NCBI GenBank assembly: GCA_030490835.1
Contig: CM059973.1
Span: 88,495,641-88,559,640 of the forward strand
Length of the DNA: 64,000 nt
Source: Annona cherimola
Lineage: Eukaryota > Streptophyta > Magnoliopsida > Magnoliales > Annonaceae
Direction: 5' to 3'
Shown: positions 1 through 13,358 of the stretch, one piece after another
Numbering within the stretch: the stretch's first letter is position 1
Layout: each line of letters opens with the position of its first letter
The notes under the pieces: model-generated
Databases searched by the model: none
What the model saw: only the letters and a program-made list of their open reading frames with translations
Told to the model about the DNA's origin: nothing
Program-made: the position numbers and the translations under genes

Positions 1-817
1 CAACCCTAACCCTAACCCTATTTGTAAAACTTCAACCCTAACCTTAACCCTATTTGTAAACCTCAACCCTAACCCTATTTTTGAAATTCGGGCTCGGGTT
101 GAATTTCGGGTTGACATCTTCTATTAATATATCTTTGTTACTCATCTTATATATAATTTTTTATCACAAATCTATTATATAAAAAAGTTTAAAAAATAAT
201 TTATTGTATGAAATTAAGAAAAATTCAAATACCGCTTAAGAGTAGAAAGAAAGAAACCTGTTTTGAGTATTCTCTTTGTATCAAGTAGAATATGGATTAT
301 GTGTCAACGTTGTCAATAAATTGTATTATTAATCATTAATTGTATTTTTTTACTCCTCTATTATTTTAAGATTATTTTACAACTATAATTTTAAAGTTCT
401 CATAAATTTTCCCGTTGGAAAAAAAGATTTCAGAAAAATTTAATATTTAGTATCACAGGATTTCGTTGGTCAAAAGGCTTTAGTAGAAAAGGCGTGAAGA
501 GTAATTTTTATAAAAAAAACTGTTGGACCTGTATCGTAATGTAAATTGGGAATAGGTATTTTGTTGAAATCACTTAAAACGTTAGATTATCTCGGCGATG
601 AGCTGTCCATGCCTGCCATGGCGTACTCCTGTTGTCCATCATCCATCAATGAGTAATATGTTATTATTATAATATAAATTATATATTTTATATAAATGCA
701 AATTCGGGTTCGGACTTGCATGAACCCGAAACTGAGACCTATTTGAATTCGGATTCGGGTTAAAAATCTCAGAGTTCCAACACAGTATTTTTTCGGGTTC
801 GACCAAGTTGCACCCTA
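1..817 (-). mobile_element. hAT-like non-autonomous element, copy 1 (truncated by window edge)
   Basis: The first 85 bases carry short runs of CCCTAA broken by TATTTGTAAA. AT-rich DNA follows, then text such as TTCGGGTTCG, and the element stops at TTGCACCCTA (817). The reverse complement of the right part of the element at 49,365-50,306 reads almost the same: CCCTAA repeats, then TATTTTTGAAAT, a GGGCT..GGTTGA..TTTCGGG stretch, and the same TTGCACCC-type end. The CCCTAA tract is therefore inside a transposon copy, with perhaps 40 bases of its left end outside the window. Coding capacity: none seen. The hAT assignment is inferred from the second copy, which has an 8-bp duplication. Confidence 0.55.
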
Positions 818-3403
818 CTTACGAACGTATTGTATCCAACTTTTCAGATGCTGCCAGCCTAGTGGAGAGACACTGGGGTCAGAGACGGTGCCGACTTTTA
901 TGCATGGAATACACATCAAAATCTAACATGACCGTACAATTACATAATTTTTGCTGCGCAGCCTCTGAAAGCCGATCGAAACCGTTAACCAGAATACTCT
1001 TTACAAAGTTAATTGGAAATGGATAATTGGTAAAAAGCAATCAAAAAGTTAAAATTTAATATTTTTTATTATTTTCATGTTGATTGCACTTCGATTTGCA
1101 TTCTTTTGTTTACAGGCTAGTTCAAGGGAAAAAAAAAAACCAAGAGGAAAATGCTATCGACAAATCGGAAGGAAAGTGATGTTGGATAGCAACCGTGATG
1201 AAATTAGCCGGTACCATGTCAGCATAGTGAATTAATATATTCTTTAAAACAAAATCCCTAAAATAATAGTGATAATAAGTGAGATATGCTTTTATTTGGA
1301 TAATCCCAATAGATACTTTTGATACAATTTGGAGCCCAAAACTAATTAAATGGCCGGGAGGAAAAATTCTTTTTGATATATATTAACTCGATATTGTTCA
1401 GTATTTTTTTGTTTAATCATAAAGTTATCTTTCTCAAAGTTGTAGGGTAAGGCACATAATGAAAAATGCTTACATTTATTCGCATAATTTTGTATCCACA
1501 TAACAGTAATGTATTCACATATATAGTAATGATATCATTCGCATTCAATTTCCCATTTAAGCTACCAAACTATCCAATTACAGGCCAATTAATTAAACAG
1601 TCAAGCCCCCAATATTTTGCTACATATTGCACGACACGTGGGCGTGTATAACATCAGCCGTCCCACCTTGCCGGAGCATTGAATCTTTCCTCTCCAAACG
1701 TGGTAAGTGGTGGGAGAGAACGGATCCCATTGATAAAACATGGAAGTGATGGCTGGTTGTTTGTATCTGTTAAAGAAAAACAATCCATACGGAAAAAAAA
1801 AGAAGAAGATCCATAGGTCATGAGTGGATCGTCTAACTGTTGTAGATAGGTGCATTTCTGATCAGGAGGTCACTCCCTCCATCCCCCATGCCCCCTCCAT
1901 GCATGCAAGAAAGCCACAGGGGTAAATGCTTCCATGCACATCTTGTGCACCACCGGCGGTGCTCATGCACGTGCCCATTTGCAAAGACCTTTTAGAGTGA
2001 ATTCACGTTTTAGATGATTTAACAATTTTATTCTTTTTAGCATTAACCATATATCCATTTTTTTCTAATTTCAATTAAAAATTAAATTTGCAAATATTGT
2101 CATTTCTTTGATTTTTCTACCCAATGTCGCATTCGAACGAACAGGCCCTAATTAATTAGATGCATCCATTGGCATGGAATGAGTAGCCTACCAATTCGGG
2201 TATAGTTCTGATTAAAGCATAAGCATACTTTCTGTAGTTTCACCGCAACAAAGTTGATAACATATTGCTCCTTTTTGCGTTGCAATCAAATTTTGATAAC
2301 TACACTAAGCACTAATTTTGGCTGCATTTGACTAAAAAATGTTACATTTAACCAAATTAATTACCGTGAAAATACATATAATGCAGCCAAATATATCAAT
2401 GCGACTAAAAAGTGACTACATAAAACGAAATTTGATACATGCATGAGTATAGATTCTAATATTTGGGCAGTGTAGCAAATGAGCAGAAAATCCACAAGGC
2501 TTTTTGACGGCGAAAAGTAAAACAGGGAAGATCTGGCTTTATCTTATAAAGTAATATATATCATACGCCCGCACTTTAGGCATGCATGCAGCCACCTAGT
2601 TAGTTGGTGGCGCACTTGTTTGTTCCTCATGGGATTGGCTCGGCTCTAGCTAGCTACTCCTAAGCCCTCGGCTAGCTCAATCCCATATTCTCATTGCAAT
2701 ATTCTTTAGAATAACAATCATGCAGGCTATGATTTCTCCTCTCTTATGCATTATCCCACATTTTTATTAGCGTAGTAGTTATATGGACACGGTTTGCAAC
2801 AGTTCACAAACAGTTTGTGACTAAAAGGTAGCATGTTATCTTGTGACTATCGCACCAGGACAGTCTGTGAACTGACTTAATCCGCATCCCTAGTTATATA
2901 GTGTGCGGGTGTGGGCAGCACTATGTGCCTTTTTATTTTTATAAATACGCTATGATACCTAGAGATTAATTTAATTGAGCCAACTATAATGCATGTAGTA
3001 CTGCTTGACATGATTAATTAATTATTTTATGTATTAAACTTATAATTTCAAACTTAAATTCTCATGAGATATGAACATTGAAAATACAATCTAACATAGC
3101 TTGCAAATTTGTATTGTATCATGCGTGATCCATTTTCGATTGAGTTAATTTTCAAAAAAGGTGTATAATAGCTACATTTTGCTGGATGTGCGATAGCTAC
3201 GTACCCTTTCTACGTGTTTGAAAATATATTACAAACTTTATAAAACGTTCTTAACAACTTTCTTTTTTGTTGTATATATTAATTTTTCTTGTCTTTTCCC
3301 ATTTCTATAATTTAGAACAAGAGAAGTCAAAATATATAGCCAGAAAAATGGCCCCTTCGTGTGTCATTTTTTCTAAAATTGGTTGCTGATGCTGACGATA
3401 TAC
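818..3403. other. intergenic, AT-rich, no gene recognised
   Basis: Short open frames here (808-1026, 1466-1651, 1601-1855 on minus) have no recognisable domain and no splice-linked partners. The stretch 2,320-2,420 contains GCTGCATTTGACT and GCAGCC words that resemble the minisatellite units at 3.4 kb, so part of it may be an outlying piece of the same repeat or element. Confidence 0.4.
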
Positions 3404-3795
3404 GTAGCCAAAAAATTGGTTGCATATGCTTCTATGCAGCTAACTAATTGGCTGCATTTGATCATGTAGCTAAAAAATTGGCCGCATCTGCTCATAGGCT
3501 GCTAAAGCCTGACTGCATATGCTGATATGCAGCTAAATAATTAGTTGCGTTTGTTCACACGCAGCTAAATAATTGGCTGCATCTGCTCATAGGTTGCCAA
3601 ACAGCGCGTTGCTGCCAAACAATTGACTGCATCGGCTCATATGTTCTCAAATAATTGGTTGCATTTGCTTGTAGGTTGAAAAATACCTAACAAATAAACT
3701 AAATTTGTTCATAAACAGCTAAGAATTGGCTGAATTTGCTCATAAAAGCCAAAAAATTAGTTTTGTTTGTTTATAAGTTCTAAAAATTTTGGCTA
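3404..3795. repeat. diverged tandem minisatellite, ~32-bp unit, about 12 copies
   Basis: Successive units read approximately GCAGCTAAATAATTGGCTGC followed by ATCTGCTCATAG, a total of 30-32 bases. The best-preserved copies lie around 3,530-3,600 and the array decays toward 3,800. One unit near 3,600 carries an insertion. Such arrays commonly occur as subterminal repeats of plant DNA transposons, but no transposon ends were identified here. The function is unknown. Confidence 0.6.
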
Positions 3796-5308
3796 TTATA
3801 CTATAATCTTACCAAAAAATCGGCTACATGTTTATATATAAAAAAATGGCTACATGAATTGTAAAGATTTCAAAAAATTAGAATCGACTACTGTTTTATA
3901 CGATTAGCATGAAATTTGCCATTCGTACAACGCCATTAATAGTTAAATACAAATGGTCCTAATGAACAATTAGAAATAACAAAAAATCAGTTAAAATCAT
4001 ATACAACCAAATAGCGTCTTCCATAGGATACGAATCATTCCACAGAGGACGGAGTAAATGTCATCGAGTAACAGTATCACCATTGCTACTGTTGCCTTTA
4101 CTTGCAGTTTCAACTTCATTTTCCTTTTTAACTCTCATCTTTGTCACCTCTATTTTCGCAATCTTGTCCTATTTCTTTGCTTCTGTCTTAAAGAAAGCGA
4201 GAAAAAAAAAATGCTAAAAACAAAGTTAGAAAAGCTGAGCTTCCTCCTAACATAAAGCTCCTAAAAAATTCACTTTGTCCTAACATTCATAAATTTAAGC
4301 ATTTAATGCTTTAAGACTGCATACTATCCTAGGAGTTCTACTCCCTTTTATTCTTCACGGAAGGATATAATTGCCTGTATACTACTTAATGCTTCACTAC
4401 TACTTTGTATGCTACTTAATGCTTCACCACTACTTGGCTAAGTTCCTCATACTTCACTTGAAAGTACATATGCGTTCACGTTTTCACAATCAATTCGTCC
4501 TTTGTAATTGCCTCTATTATAAATGAATTAGCATTACAAATGTAAACAGAATGACTAAAATCTTTACGAATTTTAGAAGAAATTGCCTTGGCATCTGTGG
4601 CAAAACCCTTCGTATTCCTTTTTTCGGCAAATTCTTGTAGACATAACAGTGTAACTGAAACTAGAATAATTGGTGCTAGCTCCTAGTTAGTGGTCATGGC
4701 TATAAGAATCCTTGTAATTAATGTTGCAATCTTCTGATGGGTTCGTTGATTATCTTGCATCAATCGATAGAAACTTGAATAGAAGATTTGTAAGATGGTG
4801 TTGTAGATGGCATTGATGCACGTAGAAATTATTGGCTCATCAAGCCAGCTGACTCTTCATGTGCTACTCACTCGAATGTCAAGAAACAAATGTGTTGGAT
4901 GAGCTTAGCACATGTGATTCCATACATTGATTTTGCAAGTGATGTTGCAATCTAATCAATCTCCACTATACCAAAAAATCAGGTCTGAAAATGGGTTAAA
5001 CAGAAGACGATAGATTTGAAATTAGGACGCAATTATATAAATCAGCCACTTGTGAATTCACGTTACTTGGAATTTCAAGTTTTCTTAACTTAAATCCCAA
5101 AACAGCCAATGCAAGGAATTGGCTATCATGTCGCCACAAAATGGCTATAATGAAATACAAATAAGAAACTAAAAGCACAAGGAAATATAAGTGTACATAT
5201 TGCTAAGGCACATATTGCATTTTGGAAGAACGCTCTAAGGAATATGAAATTTCTGAAGAATTGGACGTATCAAGCAGTAATATCACGTGTTGAGTTCAGT
5301 TCCAAGTT
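3796..5308. other. intergenic, no gene recognised
   Basis: This is AT-rich sequence. A GACGGAGTA word at 4,049-4,057 resembles ends of some Stowaway-type MITEs, but no partner end was found. Short open frames at 4,058-4,255 (plus) and 4,996-5,178 (minus) look non-coding. Confidence 0.35.
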
Positions 5309-5652
5309 ATATGCACCTGGGTGCATCGAGTGTTAATACACTTGAGTGTATTTCACCCATTTTTTTATTTTTTTTTATTTTTTCATGAAACTGTTAATAT
5401 AAGTGTATTTAACATGTATATCAATTTTTATCATTTTTGAAGATTTTTAGATAATTTTTTTGAATTTTTTAAAAACGATGACATTTTTAGTAATTTAAAA
5501 TTATTAAAATGCTACTGATTTTTAAAAATTCAAAAAAATTTAAAAATCTCCAAAAATGGTAAAGATTGATACACATGTTAAATACATTTAGATTAACGGT
5601 CGTATAAATTTTTTTTAAAAAAATAAAAATAAGTGTTTGCACCCTGCAGACT
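5309..5652. mobile_element. foldback MITE (ATGCACC family), copy 1
   Basis: The outer ends contain TATGCACCTGGGTGCAT on the left and TTTGCACCCTGCA on the right. Inside, the left arm (GTGTATTTAACATGTATATC, then TTTTTATCATTTTTG) is mirrored by the right arm (CAAAAATGGTAAAGATTG, then ACACATGTTAAATACATTTA). The pair could form one long hairpin. Related copies sit at 27.4, 44.6, 51.4, 58.6 and 61.2 kb. There is no coding capacity, and no duplication was confirmed for this copy. Confidence 0.6.
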
Positions 5653-7479
5653 GTTGAGTTCTAGTAGTTTTACAAAGTAACCAATGGGTCAATTAGTGAA
5701 ATGAGCATGTGAATCACTCCTTGCAATCAGCTAGAAAGCCCACCATGGAACAATTGCAATGCATTTTTGGATATCTATTTGATGAACCAAAAGTCAAAGG
5801 AGTCAACTAATAAATGATATATTTCAAGTTATCAAAATTGAATTCCATTTCCACCAAGAATTCGAAGAATCAACCAATCCACTGAAACAAAGATAAAGAG
5901 GATAAAAACTTCCATAGTTGAGTACAATTTTCTATATATTACAAAATTATCATGAATATATGAGTGAAGCACATTTTCCAAGGATAATTGCGTCCTTCTC
6001 AAACCATGCCAAGCATATTCCTAGCGCACGTTAAGGGTCTTAGTTAGGTGAACTTTTTTACCTTCTCAAACTACCGATGCATGAAAAGTGGAAAGTAACT
6101 ATTAGCAATCCTATCCATATTCTTTAGGGATATTTTAGTGAACCCTTTGGATGATTAAGAGCCAATGTCATCCTCTATGGTTCAGAAGAGCAAGTATAAC
6201 AAATGTGAACAAAATTATGACACCTAAGTGTAGTGAAGGCCAAGATACATGTTGCTTTCTGATTTCACATCTGAACATTGCAAAGCGTGCATTGCATTTT
6301 TATCAACAGTGCCTACAATAGTCATCAGGCATGTGGTATGGTGGTAACATTTATAACGCAAAAGCCAAAGGTCGGCATTCAAGTCTTACCTTGTACAAGT
6401 TGTCTATTCCCCCTCGGTGGTGGAGGTTTTACAAATTTTCCCCTATGATGAGGATATTTATAGAAAATTCTCTCTATTATGTTAGGATAATAAAGGTACT
6501 TGATTGTAACATCAGTTGTTACATCTATAGTATACCATTAAAAAAAACAATGCCTGCAATATATAGACATTCCAGAATGTAGTTGGAGAGGCTTGGCACT
6601 TGCTAGAGTTACTTGATATTTATCTCTCGACTTATGGACATTCATTTTCTGCAAGAGGTTAAATCAACTTAGGAATTGAATGCATCCTCCATAAACAAAG
6701 CAAGGGACAACAAAAACAACAAAGCATATCAACACAGCTCAGGATGCTAGCCCCATCCTCTCTTTTGGAGCAAGTTGCCCACAGGTTTAAGCCCATGTTA
6801 AAGTTTGAACAATGACCTTCCTTAACATGTATCATAACTTACTATATTATCTACTTCATCCATTATATTTAACTTCATTTATGATCAAGTTTCATCTAAA
6901 TAAGAGATGTGTATGACCTACATTTGCTTTAAAATATTTATATTTATGTATAAATTATAAAAAAATGTTTATATCTATTCACATATAATTAGAATATAAC
7001 AATATTTTAGAGAATCATTTATTTACATAGTAATTGTATTTTATACATTCAAATGCTTAAAAACAACTTCAAATTTGATATTTAACATAAAACCATTTTA
7101 TTATATTGATTTACACATTTTTAAATGAAGACAATGTACAAAGATGCTGTACAAATGATGGAATTTTTTTGACAATATATATGACACTAAATATAATAAA
7201 TGAAATAAATTAATCATCAATTATCAAGTAAAAACGGTTGAGGTTATGGAAAATTAAGTTTTATAGAAGTGGAACTCTATATACAATACAAATATATTGA
7301 TATTTTAAGAAATTATTGGTAAAGATACTCATTCAGCTATATTTATAATATATTTTAGTACTTTTTCTTTTGCTTTTGAACCATATACATAATAATATTA
7401 TTTCTAAAATTTTGTCACAGTATTGAATTTAGAGATTGAACCTTAATTTCATATAAATGTGGTAAATATTGTTACTTAA
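5653..7479. other. intergenic, no gene recognised
   Basis: No domain or spliced exon chain was found. An open frame at 6,331-6,582 (plus, 83 residues) has no recognised similarity. The section 6,840-7,230 contains loosely mirrored TTCATCCATTATATTTAA and TAAATATAATAAATGAAA words, suggesting another decayed inverted-repeat element. Confidence 0.35.
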
Positions 7480-7755
7480 GGTCAGTTTGGAAAGATGTAA
7501 AAGTAAAAGTAAAAGATAAGAAAGTGAGAATAATAAAATTTTTAAAAGTAAGAGAGTAATGTGATATGATAGAAGTAATGAATATGAGTAAAGAGAATAA
7601 AATTAACATAGTATAATTGTACAAAAAGATGTGAAATAATGATTAAAATATAGCAGTAATAGAAAAATAAAATATTTAAGTAGTTAAGATGTTAAATCAT
7701 ATTAAAAGGCGTATTTAAGATTAAGTTAAAATTTTTTCCTTTACATGTTACCAAT
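7480..7755. mobile_element. MITE family C, copy 1
   Basis: The element begins near GTCAGTTTGGAAAGATGTAA and ends near CCTTTACATGTTACC. The latter is the imperfect reverse complement of the start. Internal words (ATGATAGAAGTAATGA, AAAGATGTGAAATAATGA, TTAAATCATATTAAAAG) recur at 56.5-56.76 kb. It is non-coding. The family is a distant cousin of MITE family A in base composition and layout. Confidence 0.4.
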
Positions 7756-7930
7756 AAGATATCCTCAAAGTAAGTGCCAAAATACACAACCTTGTTTTCT
7801 AAATTAAAGCTCGATAAACATGGCATTCATTAGGTTTCTTTTATATTTCACATAGAGAAGAGCTGTAAGATCTAATAAGGATCAAACTTATGAGGCCATG
7901 ACATTACTAGTTAGATCGTTTACTTCCTCT

Positions 7931-8190
7931 ATATATTTTTTCAAAATTTTTATTTTAATTATGTTTAATTTGTAAACTAATTTTTACAAAATTTGGAGAT
8001 GTATATATATTTATTTTGAATTTTAAATGTAGGGGTATTTTAGTCATTTTAAATCGTTGAAACATGACAAAAATACCCCTATGTTTAATAATCTAAAATA
8101 AATATATATACATCTTCAAAATTAGTAAAAAAATTGATTTATAAATTAAACATAACTAGATTAACCATCTTGCAAAAAAAATTTTTTGAA
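7931..8190. repeat. foldback (long inverted repeat) element
   Basis: The left arm contains GGAGATGTATATATATTTAT and AGGGGTATTTTAGTC. The right arm carries AAAATACCCCTATG and AAATAAATATATATACATCT. The axis is near 8,060. The arms match over roughly 110 bases each by eye. It has no coding frame and looks like a MITE of a different subgroup from the ATGCACC family. Confidence 0.5.
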
Positions 8191-11100
8191 CCGGTCTAAA
8201 ATGGTCTAAAATGACGAGCTCAAAACATTTTAGACCAATGGGAAATTGGTGGGAAATAATCATTTTGCCTTCTTGATATCTTTTATCCTAAAATTTCTTA
8301 CAAAAATGATTCAACATCAAGACCTTTTTCTTTCTTTCTAACACCATAAGACACTACAAGAAAGCTTAATTTTAACTATCAACTATTTCCTATCAATATA
8401 TATATATAAACTATTTGCAACAAATCATTACCATTGGTGACAAACCTTCGATATATGCAACAATACGTTGTCCTGTTGCATATAATAATTACAAGTCACA
8501 AACTTCATTTTTCGCATCTACTAGTCAGTCGTCAGGTAAACTTTATTATTAAAGCACATAAGCCGCACACTATTTATAACCAAGTAAATAATTTCCTAGC
8601 AAGCGAGCATATGTCAGAAAGTATTTGCAACAAGATAGTCATAACAAGTTTTAACAGTTACAAAAAATAAAATTTCGTGCAGTAAGTTCGATGAATCCGT
8701 TCTTCAAACTTACTAATTAAAAAGGAGGAAGAGGTGGACAATTAAGTGAGTTAAAGCACGGGCTACGCTGGAGTTGGGAAGCTTTTGGCAGGAGTTGTGG
8801 TTAATCCACTAGAAGTTTAAAAGCATCACGCAAGCTAATTGATAGTGTGGGCTGAGCCGGATGAGTTAGTGACGCCAATTAATTAGTGGAGAATTAGGAG
8901 GCCTGGAATTAAGCTTGGAAAAGTTGGAGATAAGCATAACTTAGTGGGTCGAATGATGCAACGAAAAGAAGTCTCCCATTCATCAAAAGTTGTCGTCATG
9001 TGCTATGAAATGCACTGTCGTGCCTCATTCTACTCCAAGCTATCAATTCTTTCATGAATTGACCAAAATACCCCTTTTTCAACAATAAATTATTGCTCTC
9101 AAATACCCATTTCTAGTTTTTTTTTTTGCCTTTTTGAATTGAAATACCCATTTCTAGCTGAATACGAGATCGAAAGGCATATTACTCTCCCCTGCAAAAG
9201 AAAGGAATTACATATGTTGGCCCATTACCAATGTTAATAATAAAGTTTAAGGTCTTTACTTTGCAACCTTGCAGTTGAACAATCTTTTAATTTTCTGTTC
9301 GTCTTTTAATGTCATCCTTTGTTAAGAACTGGTAGCTTTACTTTGAATTGGATCCCTCATATTATTGAGTTGATATGAACAAAGAAGTGCAGCTGCAAAT
9401 CTTTTCTATAATTTGATCTGAAAATTCTTTCATACACGTGAAGATTTTCAGAATTACTGTGGAAAAAAAAAGCTGTAATTAGTGAGAAACCCCAAGGATA
9501 TTTTGATAATTTTGATCCTTAGCTTTTTCGTGGGCACCCATTATTTATACCCAACAAGCAAACACCAAATTCTTCCCTTGAATTCATCAGATCCCATTGG
9601 ATGCCAATCTATTTCTAAATTCTCTTGCCGTCCCCAAGAGATGGGGAAGGTTTGGCAAGAGCCTAGATTCATGGGGTCTTGAGAAGAAAAGCATTGAGCT
9701 TGGAGGGTGGGATGGCACAGCTCCAGGTTCATCTGTTTCTCTATGCATTTTGCTGAGGGCTGCTTCGCAAGAGCCACGATTCTCTGCTCGTGCTTTTGAG
9801 GAGCTTTTGGCGAATGCATAGCGAACCGGCAAGTCACGACATGGCAATGGGGGACCTCTTTTCGGGTCTTTCTAGTATGCAATTTTAGTTCGGTTAGTTT
9901 TACTCCTTGTTTCCACCTTAATAACTCGGTCATCAGCTCTTTTTGCATCAGACAGATTAATGTAATAAAAGCCCAATTACTGATAGTCGAGAGTCTCTCT
10001 TGTTTGTTTTTCATAGTCTGTAGCCATTTGGTTAGAGCGTAAACATTTCAAAGAAACATAGATGCAGTACATTCAGATGGAGTATTTTCCTTCGTGAATG
10101 ACAGAGAGTTTGTTAACGAGAGAGAGAGAGAGAGTGCCACTTTTTCGGATTTCTCCTCACTGCACATGGCACCATGGATCAAACAGACACCAGAAAGCAG
10201 ATGTGCTGTGGGCAGATCAATCTACTCCAGTACAAAGAACTGTTTCAGATACTTTCATATTCCAGTACAGACACGAGGCACATCAACAACTGTAGCCACT
10301 TACAGTATCCTTTATCATATGCTGGTACGAAAATTAGAGCTTCAATTCATAGTTGAAAATCGAAACGTTTCTTTCATAGATAATGGGTTATTTCCTAAAT
10401 AGAATTTGCTCAGTGTAAGCTCTTAAACCATGGAATTTTATAGTTTTAAGCTCTTAAATCATTGGAGTTCTTATCATTGTTTGTGCCTCTCGCCTCCACT
10501 TATTTTCTGGAAAAAAAAAAAAAAAAACGCTCTGAGTATCTCTTGCCAGCAGCCCTTAATGCAGCTATTACTACTGTTTGGTGGCTTTGCCTTCACATAT
10601 ATGAGGAAAGGTTTTTCTCAGCCTCTCTATAAACCCCAAGTCCAAACATGGATGCAACTCAGAGATGTAATAAGTTAAACGTTATAATAAATAATGCTTT
10701 CCAATGGTTCCTGCCTTGCAAATTAATAACCTTAACCTGGATATTATAACAATGAACAAATCTTATATCAAGATCACAACACCAACTTTGTTATAGAAAA
10801 TTAGAAGTCAAAACAAAGATAAGATCCATCATGGAGGATCATGCGCTTTGAAGTATTTGTAACTGAATGATTAGAATATATGAAAAACCAATTTGATTAC
10901 ATAGCATTGTTGGATGAGAGCTGGGCATGTACTGTCACTGAAGCATAGGCCTGCATTATGCGACATCAGAAATTTTGCACAATTGAAGTTCCCATGTGCA
11001 CACATCTAAGAATTAATGTGGAAATTCTTCCATGAATTTGAAGAAACTCACATTTCTCGGCTTCTTACAAGGAAAAAGATGTTTCAATAGCGAACTCACC

Positions 11101-11250
11101 ATTTTTACATAGCCGAAATTTCCTAAACAAGACTGGTCAGGTTGTACTTCCTGCATTCAAGTGGAAATTTTAGAAGATGATCCATTAGGCATGTCACTTT
11201 TGTGACTGAAAACAAGATTCTGGAAACTCTTCTCTCTCTATCCATAATTC
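8191..11250. other. intergenic; includes an unexplained less AT-rich patch at 9.48-10.02 kb
   Basis: Most of this stretch shows nothing. From about 9,480 to 10,020 the base composition is more balanced, and both strands stay open: 157 codons on minus (9,541-10,014, start codon type not certain) and 74 codons on plus (9,597-9,821). None matches a family I recognise, and no flanking exon chain was found. The patch could be a decayed gene fragment. A short (AG)n run lies at 10,118-10,134. Confidence 0.35.
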
Positions 11251-13310
11251 TCAGCTACTCATAACCAAAGAAGCATATAGCAATTCGTTCCATGCGTCAG
11301 GCACTCCTGGCAAGCACCAGTGGCTACAGTCTTGTGTATGATGATCTGTTTTGTATGCCTTGCGGAAGATTGAGGGATGCCCATCCTTTCTATAATCAGT
11401 AAGCCTGCTGATGTTGAGATATGCTACTGGAGTTTTCATGCGGTCCAACACATGTTCAAGCATTCTCATCTTTGAAGGGTAACTTACCAAGTAGGACTCA
11501 TTAAAGATTGGCTCCGTCTCATTGTGACATTGCCCACCAGAATTCCATTGGCCTCCACTGCACTCAGATCAAACCATTTAAACAATTAGGTTCAAGGAAA
11601 AAATTTTCCCATCATTGAGAAATGAGTTTGGTATGCATGCATGCCTTACATAAACGAGTGATTAACTGCATTCAACTGTCATACCCATGAAGCATTAAAC
11701 AATTATGGCCCAGTTTAATGATCCTAACCTGGCAGATAATATTATTAATCTAGTAGTTGTTGAAACATCCATAGTAGCGCGAGTGTACACAATAAATAAA
11801 GGAAAATAATCAGTGAAGAGTTTTGTTGTCGACAAGGTTAACAATTTATCCATCAACTGGATTATATATCCTCTGGACATGCAGTATTTAACCATCCACC
11901 ATTCTGCTCTGTAAAACTTAGCAAGATACAACTACCTCATAAAAGTTACCAGTGCCATTAATACCCAAGATTGCAAGCTACTGAACTACATACTCTTTTC
12001 TTCAACCCATCCTGAATTCTGTGTGCAGCATCTTTTTATCTGCATCTCTCATCATGAGTTACTCATCAGCAGTAATGAAAACAGTTGCTTTGAGTATTAC
12101 GTGAACAACAATCTTAATTGACTCCTCACCACTACACTTCAAATAATTCCAGGTATTTAAAAGGAAATAATAATTAAGTGGCCAACTGAGTAAAATAGAC
12201 AATTGAGGCACATTTAGGTTGTGTATACAAAGATCAGTCCACCAATGGTTTCTTGGAACTCAGATTTCAGAAAAGTTAGAATACTAGAAAAGGCCATGGT
12301 TTTCACATGAACCAATGAGCATCACAGATAGGCAACAATTACATGAAATTGGACTAGACCAATGTGACAAGTCAACCAAAGAATTGGACAAAAACCTTTA
12401 AGACTGAAATTTTAAACTAGGAAACAGAATGTTGCAGATGGACATAAATCATCAGCACAGACCAAATGCCTCTTAACAATGCAGAAAGGAAACCTGACAT
12501 TTCCTGTATTATGTGCCCCTCGAGTAGAAAATTTATTCATTTCCAGTCCAACTAAGATGAGAATGAAAACTATTTTCTTTTGTTTGGAAAAGTGGTTAAC
12601 GCCCCAGAGCTTTATTCAAAAAAGAATCAAAACTATACAAATGCAAGTTGAGCCAGCTTATGCCTGTTCTATCATGAAATAAAATGTCACAAATACCTAA
12701 TAGAGCTTGTAAAAGTCTATGGCACCCCAAAGACCAATAAAAAGTAAAATTCATAAGTCCTTTTTCCAATTTTTTGAGAGAAATTGCTGACAATTCTTTT
12801 GTTGCTGGATTCAGTCTTATTGAAGCTAACTCCCATGTGACAGTGAATGGATCTCAAATTGGCCAATTAGAATGAGCTGACCAAGGAATGATTTTCAAGG
12901 GCATTACATTTTTATTCTTTCCATACTGAAATTTCAAATTCTTGAAGAAAGGAAGGGTTGAACTGATGGATGGAATTTCACCTGAAATGGGTGAGGGAAT
13001 ATCCTCTGAAAAAGACCCTTGTCTTGTGAGCATCAATGTTCTTATCAATCCATTTGGCCCATGTCTTGAGGGCCTTCTCATAAGCTTCAAGTACATTCAA
13101 TGTTGGGTGGACATAGTTACCTTCTTGGTAATAATCTATTCTGTTATTTCCACAAACAAAAACAAGATATAAAGGAGACATTTAGGCACATGAAAAGAGA
13201 TGAGATATTTGTCAACTGACTAGCAACTCTACACATGTATATGGGCAAGACATGAGACCATTTATCAGGCATGACATAATCTGGAATAAGGAAGAAAAAT
13301 AGGAGATAGC

Positions 13311-13358
<48 letters not shown>

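Noticed and set aside
1..85. Chromosome end (telomere)
   Set aside because: The CCCTAA runs are short, interrupted, and repeated in reverse inside a transposon copy at 50 kb.
3404..3795. CRISPR array
   Set aside because: Units are contiguous with no unique spacers, and the genome is a plant.
9541..10014. 157-codon minus-strand gene
   Set aside because: No recognised domain, overlapping frames on the other strand, no splice partners, composition not coding-like throughout.
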